A DNA stretch of 64,000 nt, from positions 1,426,001 to 1,490,000 of the forward strand of contig NZ_CWKH01000001.1 in NCBI RefSeq assembly GCF_001245615.1. Direction: 5' to 3'. Shown here one piece after another: positions 61,700 through 64,000 of the stretch. The position numbers were made by a program, and so were the translations under genes. The stretch is from Mycolicibacterium neworleansense. GTDB taxonomy: Bacteria > Actinomycetota > Actinomycetes > Mycobacteriales > Mycobacteriaceae. Every line of letters begins with the position of its first letter. Position 1 is the stretch's first letter. The notes below the pieces were generated by a model. The model was given only the letters and a program-made list of their open reading frames with translations, did not search any database and had not been told where the DNA came from.

Positions 61700-64000
61700 T
61701 CACGACGGAACCGACACGGGCGAATCCGGAGCCAGTGCGTCGCAGAGGCGTTCGGCGAGAACCCTGATGGTGCTGATGTCGGTCGCGCCGACCCGAATAC
61801 CTGTCTCGGCCTCGATCCGCGTGCGGACCTCCAGGGTCCCGAGCGAGTCGAGACCGTATTCGGCCAGCGGGCGGTCCGGGTCCACGGACCGGCGCAGGAT
61901 CGTGCTGATCTGCTCGGCGATCATCTTGCGCATCCGGGTCTGCCACTCGGCCGGCGGAAGGGCGCGCAGCTCGGACAGGAAAGCGCTACCACCCGCGCCA
62001 CCGCGTGCGCCCGCCGAGGATGCGAACGCCTCGGCGAACCGGCTCGTCTGCGCGAACGCGGTGAGCCACGGCGTCCCGAGCACCGGAGCGTATCCGCTGT
62101 ATGCCCGGTTGTGGCGCAGCAACGTCGTGAACGCGTAAGCCCCTTCTTCTGGCGAGATCGCCGCACCGGAACCCTCGGCCAGACCGGTGCCACGACCGAT
62201 CTCCGACCAGGGTCCCCATCCGATCGCCAGTGCGGGCAGCCCCTGGCTGCGCCGCCAATGGGTGAATGCATCCAGCCAACTGTTGGCCGCGGCGTACGCG
62301 CCCTGCCCCGGCGAGCCGACCAGAGCCGCTGCCGAGGAGAACGAGCAGAACCAGTCCAATGACTGGCCGAGGGTGGCCCGGTGCAGGTTCCAGGCACCGT
62401 AAACCTTTGGCGCCCAGTCTCGTTCGACCAGATCATCGGTGATGTTGGCCAGTACGGCGTCTTCGACCACGGCCGCCCCGTGCAGCACGCCACGCAACGG
62501 CAGCCCCGTCGCGCACGCCACTTCCACGAGCCGGACGGCGGTTTCGGGATCGGCGATGTCGCCCAGTTCGACGGCGACTTCGGTCCCGGCACTGCGTATC
62601 CGGTCGATGACGGCCAGGGCAGCCGTGGACGGCGCGGATCGACCGTTGAGCACGATCCGGCCACAGCCGGCCGTCGCGAGCGTCTCGGCGAGGAACAATC
62701 CGAGACCGCCCAGGCCGCCCGTGACGACATAGGCACCGTCCGACCGGAAGGCGGGTGCCTCTTCCGGCGGGACCACCGCCGGGATCTGGCCGCCTTCTGG
62801 GATGTCGAGCACCAGCTTGCCGGTGTGCTCGGCCGCTCCCATCACGCGAATCGCGGTGGCACCGTCCTGCAGGGGGTAATGGGTCGTCTGCGGCAGCGGC
62901 AGCGTTCCGTCGGCGATGCGGCCGTAGCAGACCTCCAGCAGGCGCCGGACGGTATCGGGTTCGGTCAACGCCAGCAAGGCCAGGTCGACGGCATAGAACG
63001 ACAGGTTGCGGCGGAACGGGAAGAGCCCCATCCGGGTGTCGCCGTAGATGTCACGCTTGCCGATCTCGACAAACCGTCCGCCGAAGGACAGCAGTTCCAG
63101 TCCGGCCCGCTGGGCCGCGCCGGTGAGCGAGTTCAGCACGATGTCCACGCCGTAACCGTCGGTGTCCCGGCGGATCTCGTCGGCGAAATCGGTGCTACGC
63201 GAGTCGTAGACATGCTCGATTCCCATGTCGCGCAGCACATTCCGTCGCGCTTCACTGCCCGCGGTCGCGAAGATCTCGGCTCCTACCGCACGCGCGATGG
63301 CGATCGCGGCCTGCCCCACACCGCCGGTGGCGGAATGGATCAGTACCTTGTCGCCGGCCGAGATCCGGGCCAGATCGTGTAGGCCGTACCAGGCGGTGGC
63401 ATGTGCACTGGGCACCGCCGCGGCCCGGTCCATCGGCACCCCCGGGGGCAGCGTCACGGCCATGTTGGCATCGCATGTGACGAACGTCGACCAGGCACCA
63501 TCGGCCGAGATGCCACCCACTTGGTCACCGACCTGGTGGGTGACCACACCGGCGCCCACCGCGGTGACCACACCGGCGAAGTCGGCGCCGAGTTTCGGCA
63601 GCCGCCCTTCGAAGCTGGGGTACCGCCCGAAAGCCACCAGCACATCAGCGAAGTTCAGGTTCGACGCGGTGACCGATACCTCGATCTGCCCGGGCCCCGG
63701 GGCCACGCGTTCGAAGGCAGCGAGTTCCAGCGACTGGATGTCACCAGGGGTCCGGATCTGCAACCGCATGCCCTCGCGGGCCGGGTTGACCACGGTGGTC
63801 CGTCGTTCCTCCGGCTGCAGCGGGCCCGGGATCAGCCGTGCCACATACCAATTGCCACCTCGCCAGGCGGTTTCGTCCTCGTCGGAGCCAACCAGCAGTT
63901 GAGCCACGATCCGCGCCGCGTCGGTGTAGTCGTCGACGTCGATCTGACTGGCCCGCAGCCGCGGATGCTCCATGCCGATCACCCGGATGAGACCGCGCAG
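61700..64000 (-). CDS. Mas-like type I polyketide synthase (Pks5-like), C-terminal ER-KR-ACP part
   Basis: 767 codons are visible; the gene continues past the right edge and would be about 2,100 residues in full for this family. The enoylreductase domain has [13 protein letters not shown] and the NADPH site [19 protein letters not shown]. The ketoreductase has [17 protein letters not shown] and the catalytic [19 protein letters not shown]. The ACP has [12 protein letters not shown] with the phosphopantetheine serine. Mas-like enzymes make methyl-branched fatty acids from methylmalonyl-CoA. Synteny points to the pks5 LOS synthase. No thioesterase follows, as expected with a PapA downstream. 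Confidence 0.9.
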   Translation of the reverse strand: MRGLIRVIGMEHPRLRASQIDVDDYTDAARIVAQLLVGSDEDETAWRGGNWYVARLIPGPLQPEERRTTVVNPAREGMRLQIRTPGDIQSLELAAFERVAPGPGQIEVSVTASNLNFADVLVAFGRYPSFEGRLPKLGADFAGVVTAVGAGVVTHQVGDQVGGISADGAWSTFVTCDANMAVTLPPGVPMDRAAAVPSAHATAWYGLHDLARISAGDKVLIHSATGGVGQAAIAIARAVGAEIFATAGSEARRNVLRDMGIEHVYDSRSTDFADEIRRDTDGYGVDIVLNSLTGAAQRAGLELLSFGGRFVEIGKRDIYGDTRMGLFPFRRNLSFYAVDLALLALTEPDTVRRLLEVCYGRIADGTLPLPQTTHYPLQDGATAIRVMGAAEHTGKLVLDIPEGGQIPAVVPPEEAPAFRSDGAYVVTGGLGGLGLFLAETLATAGCGRIVLNGRSAPSTAALAVIDRIRSAGTEVAVELGDIADPETAVRLVEVACATGLPLRGVLHGAAVVEDAVLANITDDLVERDWAPKVYGAWNLHRATLGQSLDWFCSFSSAAALVGSPGQGAYAAANSWLDAFTHWRRSQGLPALAIGWGPWSEIGRGTGLAEGSGAAISPEEGAYAFTTLLRHNRAYSGYAPVLGTPWLTAFAQTSRFAEAFASSAGARGGAGGSAFLSELRALPPAEWQTRMRKMIAEQISTILRRSVDPDRPLAEYGLDSLGTLEVRTRIEAETGIRVGATDISTIRVLAERLCDALAPDSPVSVPS

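Overview
The window is high-GC actinobacterial DNA. Its gene content and order match a Mycobacterium, most likely a rapid-growing Mycolicibacterium. From memory, the left three quarters follow the M. tuberculosis block from hisD (Rv1599) back to ileS (Rv1536): nadA-nadB-nadC with nrtR, bioB with its auxiliary gene, bioF-bioD, bioA, treX-treY-treZ, ilvA, dnaE1, lspA, ansA, dinX and ileS. No tRNA, rRNA, IS element, prophage or CRISPR array was seen. Genes are packed tightly, and many convergent pairs touch or overlap.

Layout. 1-7250: hisD (cut by the left edge), small F420/LysE/SRPBCC genes, a relic of an AraC DNA-binding domain, then the NAD operon nadA-nadB-nadC facing its regulator nrtR across a perfect palindrome. 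7293-10358: lipase, AraC regulator, VOC protein and a proline-rich membrane protein. 10372-16775: the biotin region, with two copies of a 13-bp BioQ-type box, bioB plus the auxiliary gene bsaP, bioF-bioD with a 2H phosphoesterase, and bioA. 16867-25203: an acyltransferase-3/SGNH membrane protein followed by the trehalose/glycogen operon treX-treY-treZ. 25197-31453: three regulators (HxlR, MerR and others) beside an MFS pump and a PPOX enzyme, with ilvA, a lipoprotein and a methyltransferase. 31419-46720: housekeeping genes (dnaE1, a RluD-family pseudouridine synthase, lspA, ansA, dinB, S4 protein, ileS) with an ECF sigma/YciI pair and two tandem secreted paralogues. A T-box leader lies in front of ileS.

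47034-48886 holds three uncharacterised genes: a protein resembling half of a condensation domain, a small HTH protein and a seven-helix membrane protein. 48915 to the right edge is a cell-envelope lipid locus that resembles the pks5/papA/fadD/mmpL12 lipooligosaccharide (LOS) region. It comprises an MmpL exporter, a UGT-type glycosyltransferase, a GAP-like membrane protein, three related WS/condensation-type acyltransferases around a fatty acyl-AMP ligase, a PapA acyltransferase, and the ER-KR-ACP end of a Mas-like polyketide synthase that runs off the right edge.

Themes. Biosynthetic operons sit beside their own local regulators (NrtR for NAD, BioQ for biotin, a T-box for isoleucyl-tRNA), and several operators are visible as perfect palindromes. 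Many genes have a TANNNT -10 hexamer 6-8 bases before the start codon, which suggests leaderless mRNAs. All family assignments are by eye from translated sequence; no searches were run.
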